A stretch of 64,000 nucleotides of DNA from Propionimicrobium lymphophilum DSM 4903. GTDB lineage: Bacteria; Actinomycetota; Actinomycetes; Propionibacteriales; Propionibacteriaceae. Shown here piece after piece: positions 17,517-26,237 of this stretch. Where the stretch lies: positions 496,001 through 560,000 of the forward strand of contig NZ_AUIB01000001.1 in assembly GCF_000423485.1 (NCBI RefSeq), written 5' to 3'. Under the pieces are notes generated by a model that saw only the letters and a list, made by a program, of their open reading frames with translations, made no database searches and was not told the DNA's origin. The translations under genes were made by a program, and so were the position numbers. The first letter of the stretch is position 1. Every line of letters begins with the position of its first letter.

Positions 17517-18209
17517 CTAAATCAGCACGTTCACGATTTCGGAAACCTTTACTCGGTGACCGAAGTGGAACGGGTATTCGTTACGAACGTGCAGGCGTGC
17601 TTCGGAATCGCGCATCTGTCGCATGAGGTCCACAATCTGCCAAGGATGATCGGCCTCGAGAGACACCACCCACTCGTAGTCGCCGAAGCCGAAAGCGGCC
17701 AGCGTGGAGGAAAGGATCTGCGGGTTTGCGCGACCGATATTGCCGTGTTCTAGGAGCATCTTCCGACGCTCGGACGGATCTATCACATACCAGTCGTAGC
17801 TGCGCACGAACGGGTAAACGCATACCCACTCGCCTTCCGGCTTGCCTGCCAAAAACGCGGGCACGTTGCCCTTGTTGAATTCAGCAGGACGGTGCATTCC
17901 AAATGCCGACCAGGTCATCTCCACCTCGTGGTTGCCCAGGCCACCATTGAGCGCGATCTTGATATCTCGCAACGCGTCCTGGACTCCGTCGAAGGAGGGA
18001 CCGTGCGCCCAAATCATCAGCTGCGCATTTGGCTGGCTGCCGGACACGTCGTACCAGCCACGAATCTTAAGATCCGGGTGCTTAGCCAGTGTCTCTTCAA
18101 CGAGAGCGGTGTTGTCTTCCGGCATTCCAGAAGTGCGGTTGAATACCGCCCAGCAGGTGTAGTCGATCATTTCGTTTATCTCGCGGGCGGAAAGGTGTTT
18201 CTGTGTCAT
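17517..18209 (-). CDS. chdC: Coproheme decarboxylase (HemQ)
   Basis: Hydrogen-peroxide-dependent enzyme that decarboxylates coproheme twice to give heme b, the final step of the coproporphyrin branch. The 230-residue protein belongs to the chlorite dismutase-like family. I assign the catalytic tyrosine to Tyr132 (WVCVYPFVRSYDWY) and the proximal heme histidine to His155 (LLEHGNIGRANP), by spacing with the Corynebacterium enzyme. MTWSAFGMHRPAEFNKG and the C-terminal EYPFHFGHRV are further family blocks. Its ATG overlaps the cgoX stop by 4 bases, as expected for consecutive pathway steps. This gene, with CgoX-type oxidase and CpfC-type chelatase, commits the organism to the coproporphyrin route. 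Confidence 0.93.
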   Translation of the reverse strand: MTQKHLSAREINEMIDYTCWAVFNRTSGMPEDNTALVEETLAKHPDLKIRGWYDVSGSQPNAQLMIWAHGPSFDGVQDALRDIKIALNGGLGNHEVEMTWSAFGMHRPAEFNKGNVPAFLAGKPEGEWVCVYPFVRSYDWYVIDPSERRKMLLEHGNIGRANPQILSSTLAAFGFGDYEWVVSLEADHPWQIVDLMRQMRDSEARLHVRNEYPFHFGHRVKVSEIVNVLI

Positions 18210-19609
18210 ATCTGTTCCTTTGTGTTGCTAAGGATTTCCCTTGTTTTTTCTCTTGCGTCCTTTACGCAGTCGGGTAGTCCGACGCCGTTTAGCGCGGAAC
18301 CCGGCACGCGCCAGGGGGTCGGTTCAAGCTGTTCGGTCACTTTGGCGACGACGTCTAGGTGACCTGTGACGTACTTCGGCATGACGGAATTCCAGCGGCT
18401 GGTCCAGACTCGTTCTGGTGCCGCCACCGCTCCAACTGCTTTCTCGAAGTATTCGCGAACCGCAGCAACCAACTTTTCTGTAGGGGCATGTGCGATTTCG
18501 CCGACGCGATCGGGCACGAATGCTCTAACCAAGATTTTGCCGTCTGGGCAGCGTCCGGCGAATTTAGCCGAGCTGATGGTGATGCCGGAGGAGGGGGCTC
18601 CCGCGTCGGCTTCCAGCCAGCCGTGGTTGTCTAGCGGCTTCGCGAAGGCGTCTTGAGAGTAAGCCATGGTAACCACAGATGTCGATGCCAACGGGATGTT
18701 ACCCAATAGCTTTGCGGCTTCGGGAAACTCGCCGGAAAGCAGCTTGCTAGTGCTGCCAGCGCCGCCTGCGAAAACCACGGCATCGAAATCTAGCTGCATC
18801 GGAATTCCGCTGCGTTTGATGACGGTAAGGCGGCTGCCGGAATCGCTCAGATTGGCAGAGGTAACTGTCGTGTCTTCGTAAAGTTCAGCGCCCCTGTCCC
18901 TCAATTGACGAACGAGTTCGTGAATTACTTGTTCCAGGCCGCCCTCGAGCGAGCGGAACACCGAACCAGACTTGGGCTTTGCGCCTTTTTCCGCACGTCG
19001 CTTCTGTCTGCCGCTAGCAAGCGCCGCCAGCATCAGGGAGCGGTGCTCCTTTTCGTTTTTACGCAGGCTGGGCAAAACCGCGTCGAGCGACAATTCGTCG
19101 ACGCTGGAGCCGTATATTCCGCCGATGAACGGATTCGCGAACTTCATCGCCACTCCAGCGCCCAGTCTGCGGCGGATGAAAGAGCCGATAGAAACGTCCT
19201 CATCCGGCAAGATTCGCGGCAAAAACAGGTCGAGGCCTGCGCGGAGCTTGTCGAAAATCGACAAAATCCCAGTGGTCGCAAATGGCAATATTTTGGTGGG
19301 CAGCACGCCCGTCATCCCCTTTGGAATGGGGTTCATGCGTCCGCGAGAATGAATCATCACCTTGCGCGTGCCTAAAGTTTCGATAACCTGGTCGCTGATG
19401 CCAAGATCTTCGACCAGCTCAAGTAGCCACGGGCGGTAGGCGACGAAGGAATCCGGGCCCTCCTCGATGACGTATCCGTCTTCAATGATCGTGCGGATTT
19501 TGCCGCCGAAACGCTCGGATTCGAAGACGGTGACTTGAGCGCCCTGTCTGACGCCTTCCCAAGCCGCTGCAAGTCCGGTTAGGCCGCCACCGATAACGGC
19601 TAACTTCAC
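18206..19609 (-). CDS. cgoX: Coproporphyrinogen III oxidase, FAD-dependent (HemY type)
   Basis: FAD enzyme that oxidises coproporphyrinogen III to coproporphyrin III, historically annotated as protoporphyrinogen oxidase HemY. The 467-residue protein opens with the dinucleotide-binding motif VIGGGLTGLAAAW and ends the FAD region with GGKIRTIIEDGYVIEEGPDS. Further landmarks are MKFANPFIGGIYGSSVDELS, SLEGGLEQVIHEL and the C-terminal GVGLPDCVKDAREKT, which closes the FAD site. The start is GTG, sharing GTGA with the stop of the hemD/E fusion. The neighbours chdC and cpfC make the coproporphyrin assignment likely. Confidence 0.92.
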   Translation of the reverse strand: MKLAVIGGGLTGLAAAWEGVRQGAQVTVFESERFGGKIRTIIEDGYVIEEGPDSFVAYRPWLLELVEDLGISDQVIETLGTRKVMIHSRGRMNPIPKGMTGVLPTKILPFATTGILSIFDKLRAGLDLFLPRILPDEDVSIGSFIRRRLGAGVAMKFANPFIGGIYGSSVDELSLDAVLPSLRKNEKEHRSLMLAALASGRQKRRAEKGAKPKSGSVFRSLEGGLEQVIHELVRQLRDRGAELYEDTTVTSANLSDSGSRLTVIKRSGIPMQLDFDAVVFAGGAGSTSKLLSGEFPEAAKLLGNIPLASTSVVTMAYSQDAFAKPLDNHGWLEADAGAPSSGITISSAKFAGRCPDGKILVRAFVPDRVGEIAHAPTEKLVAAVREYFEKAVGAVAAPERVWTSRWNSVMPKYVTGHLDVVAKVTEQLEPTPWRVPGSALNGVGLPDCVKDAREKTREILSNTKEQI

Positions 19610-21450
19610 GATTGCCTCCCATGGATGAACTCGACCAGACGAGTCAATACGCGAGGATCAGTGTCTTTGTCTACGCCGTGGCCGAGGTTTACGACGTGGC
19701 CAGGTGCTCGTTTGCCGCGCTCGATAACGTCGGCTGCCTCTGCGGAAAGCTGCGGCCAGGAACCAGCCAGGAGAACAGGGTTGATGTTTCCTTGTAGGGG
19801 GACCGAGTTGTCGAACAGCTTGCTTGCCTCGTCTAGGCCGATGTCGTGTGAGACTCCGACGACATCTGCGCCTGCCTCGTACATATCGACTAGCAAGTCG
19901 CGAGTCTGAGTGCCAAAGTGTACGCGTGGAAGCCCTAGGTCTGCCACGCCCTTGAGAACCTGAGCCGAATGTGGCTTGGAGAATTCCCGGTATTCGTGTG
20001 GGGCAAGACGGCCGGCCCAAGAATCGAAAAGCTGTAATGCGCTGGCGCCGGCCTTGGCCTGTTCCCGGAGGAAAGTTACCGTGCAGCGGGCGACCCAATC
20101 GAGAAGCCTGTGCCAGGTTTCGGGGTCCTCACTCATCATTTTCCTGGTCAACGGCAAATTCCTTGAGGGCTTTCCCTCGATCAGGTAGCTAGCCACGGTG
20201 AAAGGGGCCCCGGCAAAACCGATTAGGGGAGTGGTGTTCAGCTCGCTGACTGCGATTTGGGCTGCACGTGATACTGGCTCGACCTGTTCTGGGGTCAATT
20301 CTTTGAGGGCAGCTACGTCTTCTGCGCTCCTAATGGGAGTGTCGCAAACCGGCCCGACGCCTGGTTCGATGTGCACGGGCAACCCGGCTAGGCGCGCCGG
20401 AACTACAATGTCTGAGAAGAGGATCGCCGCGTCCAACCCATGACGGCGAACCGGCTGCAGCGTGATCTCTGCTGCTAGCTCTGGATCAAGGCAAGACTCG
20501 AGCATGTCTGTGCCCTCGCGTAGCGCGCGATACTCGGGCAATGAGCGCCCGGCTTGCCGCATGAACCAAACTGCGGGTCTAGCGGTTCGGTTGCCGCGGT
20601 AATTACGGATCAGCGCCGATTCACTGGTCAGGCCAGTAAGCATCGGATGGTATGCAGGCAATTGGTCGGAGTCCGAAATCCCTTTGAATTCGAATGCAGG
20701 CTTCTTGAGTTCAGCAGCAATCGTCTTGGCCACGCTCGTTGCATTGCCGAGCTCTACGTCTACGACGTCAAGGCCAGCCTCCTTCGCCGCAGCCTGGGTG
20801 GTCGGGCCTACCGCGAACGCCTTGATTTTTGTTGCTCCAGCGCCGGTCAACTTGCACAGCGCTTCGACGGCGCTGGGGGAGCGCAACAGCACGCTAGAAA
20901 TGTTTCCGCAGCGAACTGCACCGGCGCTGATCGGTTCTCCGGCGATGACGCTCGTCTCATAGACGGGAGCCTTATCGACCTGCCAGCCTGCCGACTCCAA
21001 TACCTCGCCTAGTTCCTTCCGGGCGATGGCGCTTTGCGGAATCAACGCGCGAGCGGTCTCGTTTTCGGCGATCATCATCTCTGCGAGTGCGGTGCCATCT
21101 CTGTTACCGATTACATCGGCATTCAATCCGCTTGCGCTTCGCTGTCCTACCGCGGCTACCTTCAGACCTCGGACGCGTGCGGAATCTAGGACATCGTACA
21201 GCTTCTGGCCGACGATTTGGGCCCAATTAGGCATTGTCCGTGGGCTAGTGATGGCGAGCCAGTCGCCTTCACCGGCGGTCTTCAATGTTTCGAATAGCCG
21301 ACGTGCTGGGGCATCGTCTTCGCTGGGGTGAATTACGAGATACGGATCGACGAGGACGCTGAGGCCAGCGTTTTTGAGCGCTGCAGCGTCATTTTGATTG
21401 TGGTCCGGGCGAATCAGAAGAACGGGTTTGATCAGGCCACTAGTAGTCAT
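19606..21450 (-). CDS. HemD-HemE fusion: uroporphyrinogen-III synthase / uroporphyrinogen decarboxylase
   Basis: One 614-residue open frame carries two successive pathway enzymes. Residues 1 to about 255 are HemD-like (weakly conserved family): VLLIRPDHNQNDAAALKNAG, GDWLAITSPRT, KVAAVGQRSA, LLRSPSAVEALCKL and FAVGPTTQAAAKEAGL. From about residue 270 it is HemE: RPAVWFMRQAGRSLPEYRAL, LFSDIVVPARLAGLPV, GFAGAPFTVASYLIEG, LFDSWAGRLAPHEY, VGVSHDIGL and VPLQGNINPVLL. The RQAGR arginine and the Asp/Tyr of the decarboxylase site are present. The junction is a short linker near LKKPAFEFKGISDSDQ with no stop or start-like site. I use the ATG at 21450, with AAAGGA upstream; the open frame back to 21540 would overlap hemC. 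Fusing these two domains would pass the unstable tetrapyrrole directly between sites. Confidence 0.93.
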   Translation of the reverse strand: MTTSGLIKPVLLIRPDHNQNDAAALKNAGLSVLVDPYLVIHPSEDDAPARRLFETLKTAGEGDWLAITSPRTMPNWAQIVGQKLYDVLDSARVRGLKVAAVGQRSASGLNADVIGNRDGTALAEMMIAENETARALIPQSAIARKELGEVLESAGWQVDKAPVYETSVIAGEPISAGAVRCGNISSVLLRSPSAVEALCKLTGAGATKIKAFAVGPTTQAAAKEAGLDVVDVELGNATSVAKTIAAELKKPAFEFKGISDSDQLPAYHPMLTGLTSESALIRNYRGNRTARPAVWFMRQAGRSLPEYRALREGTDMLESCLDPELAAEITLQPVRRHGLDAAILFSDIVVPARLAGLPVHIEPGVGPVCDTPIRSAEDVAALKELTPEQVEPVSRAAQIAVSELNTTPLIGFAGAPFTVASYLIEGKPSRNLPLTRKMMSEDPETWHRLLDWVARCTVTFLREQAKAGASALQLFDSWAGRLAPHEYREFSKPHSAQVLKGVADLGLPRVHFGTQTRDLLVDMYEAGADVVGVSHDIGLDEASKLFDNSVPLQGNINPVLLAGSWPQLSAEAADVIERGKRAPGHVVNLGHGVDKDTDPRVLTRLVEFIHGRQS

Positions 21451-21464
21451 AATTTTTCCTTTGC

Positions 21465-22400
21465 TCAGGAATTTGGCTGGGCTTGCGCAAGAAGCTCTGC
21501 GGCAGTTTTGAGCCCAAGCTCGCGCGCCTTCTCGCACCACAGCGACTTCTGCGTCTCATCGATTTCTTCTGGTTCACCGGGCAGCTCGATGCTGTGCTCG
21601 GCCCTGGCAAAGTCGACCCCGCGCCAATTCGCCAGGTCAGCGCGAAGCGTCAACGTGTTTCCATCGAGTTGAGCATGCGCTCCGACGGCAGTGGTGCACG
21701 CCGCGTCTACGCCAGTAAGAATCGCGCGCTCTGCGCTCACAACTACTCGGCTCTCCAAGTGGTCTAATTTGCCTATACCGTGCACGAGATCCTCGTTGTC
21801 GCCACGACACTCGACCGCGAGAGCGCCCTGGGCCGGAGCGGGTAGTAGAACATCGAGAGAGATCCGAGTCATGTTCTCATCCAGCAGGCCAAGCCTCTGC
21901 AGCCCCGCTTCTGCTAAAACGACAGCGTCCAACTCGCCGTTTCTAGCCTTCTTCAGCCTGGTATCGACGTTTCCGCGAATCGGGAAAATCTGCAGGTCTG
22001 GGCGTGCTTGCAAGAGCGCGGCTTGCCGCCTGGGGGAAGACGTGCCGACCTTTGCGTTCTTCGGTAGATCAGCCAGCTCGAGGCCGTCTCGGGTGACCAA
22101 CACGTCACGCTCTGATGCTCGCTTCGGAACGGCTGCGGTGATGAGCGGTTGGGGGATCGCCGAAGGTAGATCCTTGAAGGAGTGGACAGCCATGTCAACG
22201 CTGCCGTCGATTACCGCCTCTTGCAGCCTGGCGACGAAAGCACCGGGACGCTTGAAGGCGTTCAGGGCGACCTTTTGGTTGTCGCCCTCGGAACGGATAA
22301 TCGTTAGCTCGACGTCGAACCCGAGCTCGCCTAGTGCGTCCGCGATGGTCTGGGACTGTGAAGTGGCTAACTGGCTTCCTCTTGTGCCGAGCTTGATCAA
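21465..22400 (-). CDS. hemC: Hydroxymethylbilane synthase (porphobilinogen deaminase)
   Basis: Polymerises four porphobilinogens to hydroxymethylbilane. The 311-residue protein starts MIKLGTRGSQLATSQSQTIAD. It contains VHSFKDLPSAIPQPL, VGTSSPRRQAALLQARPDLQ, IRGNVDTRLKKA, DAVVLAEAGLQRLGL, and the dipyrromethane-cofactor cysteine in GVDAACTTAVGAHA (usual form G-x-C-x-x-P/T). All catalytic Arg and Asp positions I can recognise are in place. The ATG overlaps the hemA stop by 4 bases, and the stop is 14 bases before the HemD/E fusion. Confidence 0.95.
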   Translation of the reverse strand: MIKLGTRGSQLATSQSQTIADALGELGFDVELTIIRSEGDNQKVALNAFKRPGAFVARLQEAVIDGSVDMAVHSFKDLPSAIPQPLITAAVPKRASERDVLVTRDGLELADLPKNAKVGTSSPRRQAALLQARPDLQIFPIRGNVDTRLKKARNGELDAVVLAEAGLQRLGLLDENMTRISLDVLLPAPAQGALAVECRGDNEDLVHGIGKLDHLESRVVVSAERAILTGVDAACTTAVGAHAQLDGNTLTLRADLANWRGVDFARAEHSIELPGEPEEIDETQKSLWCEKARELGLKTAAELLAQAQPNS

Positions 22401-23644
22401 TTATTTACCTCAACTTCGATACCAAAAATGGTCTGCAACGCATTTGTGAAGGAATCCAAATCGCCCTTCTTAGCGAGCTTATTGGCCCTAACGGAAGGCG
22501 CGTGCAGCAATGCGTTGCTTACGCGATGAAGCGAACGCGCGACTGCCTCTGCGGTTTCGGGAGAGTAGTGGTGCTCGGCCTTCTCAATTTCTTTATCGAT
22601 AATTTCGGAAACGTATCTGCGGATCGCTGTTACTGCGGGATCGGCCCTGCGGCCACCCTCAACATGGGCATATGTTTCCACGCCTTGCTGAACTATCCTT
22701 TCGGCCTCTTGAGTGGCCTTGGCCTGCTCCGGTGGAACGTTTTCCGCGATCGTTGACAGGGTAATTACGGCCACGTGAGCTAACTCAGCAACAGCCGGAT
22801 CCACGTCTCCTGGAAGAGCTAGATCGACAATCGGCAGCACTTCGTAGCGGTCTACGCCGGCCTTCTCTAGTAACTCGACACTGATGCGATTCCCGACTCG
22901 TCCGGAGCAACAAACGATTATCTCGGCGTTAGCCAAAGCGACCAGGAATTCTTCTTCGCTGGCTCCGATTGCCTCGACCCTCGGATGCGTTTTTGCGAAG
23001 GATTCCGCGCGACCGCTTGCCGATGCGACTTTGATGTCGCCCGCGCCACGCTGGGTAAGTTCGGAGACAACGACTCCCGCGTAGTCTCCGGTGCCGAGCA
23101 CTAAAACGTCGCGGCCACGAATTCCGCCATGCTGCTCGTCTACAAGGTCGAGCCCGACGCTGGCCAGAGACTTTCCTGCAGAGCCAAGCTCGGTGTTGTT
23201 CTTGACCGCTTTGGATGTTGTCAGTGCGGCCTGGAAAAGTCTGTTCAATTTCGCGTTGGCCACTTTGGAGTACTCGGTAAGTGCACGCCTTACCTGGCCG
23301 GCAACCTCGCGTTCTCCGACGACTACCGCGTCCAGACCGCTTGCGACCTCGAAGAGGTGTTGCACTGCTAGCTCGCCAACTCGCATCTCCAACTCGTAGG
23401 CAACCTGGCGCATGCTTTCGTCTACTATTTCGGCCACACATTCCTTAACCGTCTCGACGCCGGAATGGAATTTTTTTGCGTCCACGTAGAGCTCGAAGCG
23501 GTTGCATGTGGCTAATAAAATTGCGCCGTCTATTACATCGCTGGCGTTTAGCGACGCCAGCAATTGATCCTTACGCTCACTTAACTTGGCGAGATTGGCA
23601 TTGCTCGTGTTGCGATGCGTCACACCTACTTGAATGATTGGCAC
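22397..23644 (-). CDS. hemA: Glutamyl-tRNA reductase
   Basis: First committed enzyme of C5 heme synthesis; reduces glutamyl-tRNA to glutamate-1-semialdehyde with NADPH. The 415-residue protein begins MPIIQVGVTHRNTSNANLAK and shows the catalytic cysteine in ILLATCNRFELYV. GLDAVVVGEREVAGQVRRAL follows, with the NADPH-binding VLVLGTGDYAGVVV and the C-terminal dimerisation helices. One variation is the glycine motif GTGDYAG instead of GAGxMG. GTG start with AAGG 9 bases upstream. It is the first gene of the eight-gene heme operon. Its 75-base leader holds two palindromes listed separately. Confidence 0.93.
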   Translation of the reverse strand: MPIIQVGVTHRNTSNANLAKLSERKDQLLASLNASDVIDGAILLATCNRFELYVDAKKFHSGVETVKECVAEIVDESMRQVAYELEMRVGELAVQHLFEVASGLDAVVVGEREVAGQVRRALTEYSKVANAKLNRLFQAALTTSKAVKNNTELGSAGKSLASVGLDLVDEQHGGIRGRDVLVLGTGDYAGVVVSELTQRGAGDIKVASASGRAESFAKTHPRVEAIGASEEEFLVALANAEIIVCCSGRVGNRISVELLEKAGVDRYEVLPIVDLALPGDVDPAVAELAHVAVITLSTIAENVPPEQAKATQEAERIVQQGVETYAHVEGGRRADPAVTAIRRYVSEIIDKEIEKAEHHYSPETAEAVARSLHRVSNALLHAPSVRANKLAKKGDLDSFTNALQTIFGIEVEVNN

Positions 23645-23669
23645 TCAATTACCTTAGACAATTAACTGC

Positions 23670-23686
23670 TGAGACAGGATGTCTCA
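23670..23686. promoter_or_regulatory. Palindrome in the hemA leader
   Basis: TGAGACAGGATGTCTCA: perfect 7-3-7 inverted repeat, 26 bases upstream of the hemA start codon, in a position where a repressor or activator would control the heme operon. I do not recognise the protein that would bind it. Confidence 0.5.
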
Positions 23687-23697
23687 AATTACTTAAA

Positions 23698-23715
23698 TTG
23701 GTTAGGGCTAACTAA
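23698..23715. promoter_or_regulatory. DtxR/IdeR-like inverted repeat upstream of hemA
   Basis: TTGGTTAG-GG-CTAACTAA is an 8-2-8 near-palindrome that resembles the DtxR/IdeR iron box (TTAGGTTAG-S-CTAACCTAA). It differs in having two central bases instead of one and one changed base per arm. It could link heme synthesis to iron supply, but the spacing is atypical. Confidence 0.35.
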
Positions 23716-23719
23716 GCCT

Positions 23720-23971
23720 CTAATCGTTCTGATCGCCAGGGTTCATCTGCTGCCAGATCTCCTTGCAGGCAGGGCAAACCGGGAACCCCTCAGGATTTTT
23801 AGTTGGCACCCACACCTTGCCGCACAGCGCGATGACCGGAGTGCCGTTTACGATGGCCTCCATGAGTTTGTTTTTCGGCACGTAGTGGCTGAACCGTTCG
23901 GCGTCGCCATCCTCTAGAGATTGCGTCTGTCGATCTAGAACTGTTTGTGATCCGGGTGCCATCGAAGTCAT
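23720..23971 (-). CDS. DUF3039 family protein
   Basis: 83-residue actinobacterial protein of unknown function. The diagnostic block is DAERFSHYVPKNKLMEA, followed by GTPVIALCGKVWVPTKNPEG and FPVCPACKEIWQQM. The single Cys in ALCGKVWVP and the CPAC pair form the likely metal site of the family. An alternative ATG lies three codons in (MAPGSQ). It lies upstream of hemA in the same direction, 75 bases away, and is divergent from the MFS transporter gene with only about 40 bases between their starts. Confidence 0.85.
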   Translation of the reverse strand: MTSMAPGSQTVLDRQTQSLEDGDAERFSHYVPKNKLMEAIVNGTPVIALCGKVWVPTKNPEGFPVCPACKEIWQQMNPGDQND

Positions 23972-24013
23972 GTATCTAGTGTTACATGAGGTTCAACTGG
24001 CATACTGTCGCTC

Positions 24014-25384
24014 GTGAAACCGCCCTTGAACCGTCTCGAGCAGACTTTGTTTGCAGTCGCCGTCTCGATAGCTTGTCTGGCTAGCGCTTTTGAGGCCTAC
24101 GGCACGCTCACGGCCATGCCCGTGGCGGCCGAGCAGTTCGGCAGTATCGAGTCCTACGCCTGGACCATGACATCGATGATTTCGGCGCAACTTGTTGCCA
24201 TCGTCGTAGCCGGTCGCATCTCGGACAAGATTGGATCAATTCGTCCGTTGGCGGTTGGAGTGGTTCTTTTTGTCATCGGTTTGTTCACTGCAGGATTAGC
24301 CCCGACGATGGCGACACTGATTCTCGCCCGAGTCTTGCAAGGTCTCGGTTCGGGGGCAATGAACCTGACGGTTATGGTTGCAATCGCATCAGCGTACAAA
24401 GGCAAGGCTCGCGCCGACATGATGGGGCTGCTTTCGTTCTGTTGGCTTTTGCCGGCGTTCGTAGGCCCGCCGATAGCGGCCTGGATTACCGAAACTTTCA
24501 GCTGGCACTGGGTGTTCTTAGGCGTAATCGGATTCGTGCTTCCTGCGATCGCTTTAGGTCTCAAGCCCGCCGTGAAACTCGATTCGCCGCCCAAGACGAA
24601 GACGCTGACGAGCCCAATACCGATCGGTTTTGCACTGCTAGCGACGTTGGGAGTCTGCTCGCTGCAGCTGGCCGGCACCAAAGAGATCGGTGAGACTATC
24701 GGTTCGCTTTCTGCCCTGATTGGTGTGGGCGGCTTCGTGGTGTTGATGATCGCCCTTCCCAAGCTAATGCCTGCTGGGTTCCGGCGGCTGAAGCCCGGCT
24801 TGCCCTCGATAGTTGCAACCCGAATTCTGACATGCGGTGCTCTTTTCGCTTCTGAAAACTTCCTAGTACTGCTGCTGACAATTCGATATGAGATGAGCCT
24901 TACGCAGGCAGGAATTTTGTTGTCTATCGGCAGCTTAGGCTGGACAGTCGGTGCCTTCGCGCAGGGCAGAGATTGGATTTCTCTTCGAAAAGATCAGCTG
25001 ATCAAGCTCGGAACCGTGCTGATGGTTATAAGCACTGCAGGTATCGCATTTTCAGCGTGGGCAGGTTTCGGCTTGTGGGTGATCTCCGGTTGCTATGTGG
25101 TCTCTGGTTTGGGGGCAGGGCTGATGTCGTCTGTCTCGAGTGTTCTCAACATGCAACTTAGCGAGGAAGGAGAGCTGGGCAGAAACACCTCATCAATCCA
25201 GCTCGCAGACACAATAGGTAACGCAGTTTTCACTGGAATGGCAGGTACCATCTTTGCGGCTCTGCACTTAATCAGCCCCCCGGCAGTGGTCTTTGCCGCA
25301 ATCTATGCGTCACTTTGCGTAGTTTCTGTGCTCGCCGCTTGCGTCAGCTCAAGAATTGGAAAGATCGAAACCATAGGTGGATAA
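24014..25384 (+). CDS. MFS transporter, drug exporter type
   Basis: 456-residue polytopic membrane protein of the major facilitator superfamily with about 14 predicted membrane segments, as in the DHA2 drug:proton antiporters. It starts MKPPLNRLEQTLFAVAVSIA. The loop between helices 2 and 3 reads AGRISDKIGSIRPL, the family's G-x-x-D-x-x-G-R/K signature region. ARVLQGLGSGAMNLTVMVAI matches motif C-like glycine-rich helices. GTG start with no clear ribosome site, probably leaderless. The substrate cannot be told from sequence. Confidence 0.85.
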   Translation: MKPPLNRLEQTLFAVAVSIACLASAFEAYGTLTAMPVAAEQFGSIESYAWTMTSMISAQLVAIVVAGRISDKIGSIRPLAVGVVLFVIGLFTAGLAPTMATLILARVLQGLGSGAMNLTVMVAIASAYKGKARADMMGLLSFCWLLPAFVGPPIAAWITETFSWHWVFLGVIGFVLPAIALGLKPAVKLDSPPKTKTLTSPIPIGFALLATLGVCSLQLAGTKEIGETIGSLSALIGVGGFVVLMIALPKLMPAGFRRLKPGLPSIVATRILTCGALFASENFLVLLLTIRYEMSLTQAGILLSIGSLGWTVGAFAQGRDWISLRKDQLIKLGTVLMVISTAGIAFSAWAGFGLWVISGCYVVSGLGAGLMSSVSSVLNMQLSEEGELGRNTSSIQLADTIGNAVFTGMAGTIFAALHLISPPAVVFAAIYASLCVVSVLAACVSSRIGKIETIGG

Positions 25385-25422
25385 CTGAATCTGGGCGTTG
25401 TCTGGCATGGCATTCTTGAGGT

Positions 25423-26118
25423 ATGAGCGAAAACCAAAATCCTCCGATGGGCTGGTACCCGGACCCCGCGGGCAGTACCCAAGAACGTTACTGGGATGGC
25501 AATAGCTGGACGAACAATCTTCGGCCTACTTACGTTTCTCAGCAGAATCAGCCTCAAACGGGCTACGGCTACACCTCATATCCACAGGTTGCCGCGAGTG
25601 GCGGGCCGACCACTGCTGATGGAGTACCTTTGGCAGGCTGGTGGTCCAGGGTGGGCGCATCCATCATCGATGGCTTCATCCTTGGCTTTGCGCTAAACAT
25701 TTTGCTGATCCCGTTTTCTATGGGCATGGGGCCAGGGTTTACAAGGTGGCTAGAGGACGTCGATACGTCCCTCAACACGCCGAGCCCGCTTGACCCCCAG
25801 TACGGAATAGCAGGCCCCTTCGTCGCCATGACTCTGGTCAGCGTTCTGCTCTCCTTTGCCTATGGCTTCTTGATGCTTCGGTTCAAGGGCGCAACCCTCG
25901 GCCAGATGGCGTTGGGAATTGGCGTAGTCCCCACGGATAACGGGCGTGCTACCGGGGGCTTGACCTGGGGCAAAGCCGCCTTGCGGCAATGCACTTACTT
26001 GATAATCGGGCAAATCCCGATCGTTGGGTTGGTGAGCTATCTGATGCCGCTTTGGACGCAGAAGCGTCAGACCTTCCACGATATGATCGCCCAGACCCAG
26101 ATGGTTCGCACCCGATAG
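25423..26118 (+). CDS. DUF2510-RDD domain membrane protein
   Basis: 231 residues: an N-terminal DUF2510 motif (PPMGWYPDPAGSTQERYWDG, SWTNNLRP), a Gln/Tyr-rich linker, then an RDD domain beginning AGWWSRVGASIIDGFILGFA. The RDD part has three membrane segments and the usual charged motif near the third (QTFHDMIAQTQMV). RDD proteins are found in many actinobacterial envelopes; their function is poorly defined, with ion transport and protein-complex roles proposed. It starts 38 bases after the MFS gene, so it may share that transcript. Confidence 0.85.
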   Translation: MSENQNPPMGWYPDPAGSTQERYWDGNSWTNNLRPTYVSQQNQPQTGYGYTSYPQVAASGGPTTADGVPLAGWWSRVGASIIDGFILGFALNILLIPFSMGMGPGFTRWLEDVDTSLNTPSPLDPQYGIAGPFVAMTLVSVLLSFAYGFLMLRFKGATLGQMALGIGVVPTDNGRATGGLTWGKAALRQCTYLIIGQIPIVGLVSYLMPLWTQKRQTFHDMIAQTQMVRTR

Positions 26119-26237
26119 GCAGCCGAACTTCTCTGAGTCGAACACCTTTTAGAAGCCGTAGGCGAAACCAAGTTTCTCCGATATGCTTTTGCCATGCTCC
26201 TCGCAGAGCAGCAAGCTACTAGAGATTGGCTCGGCTA

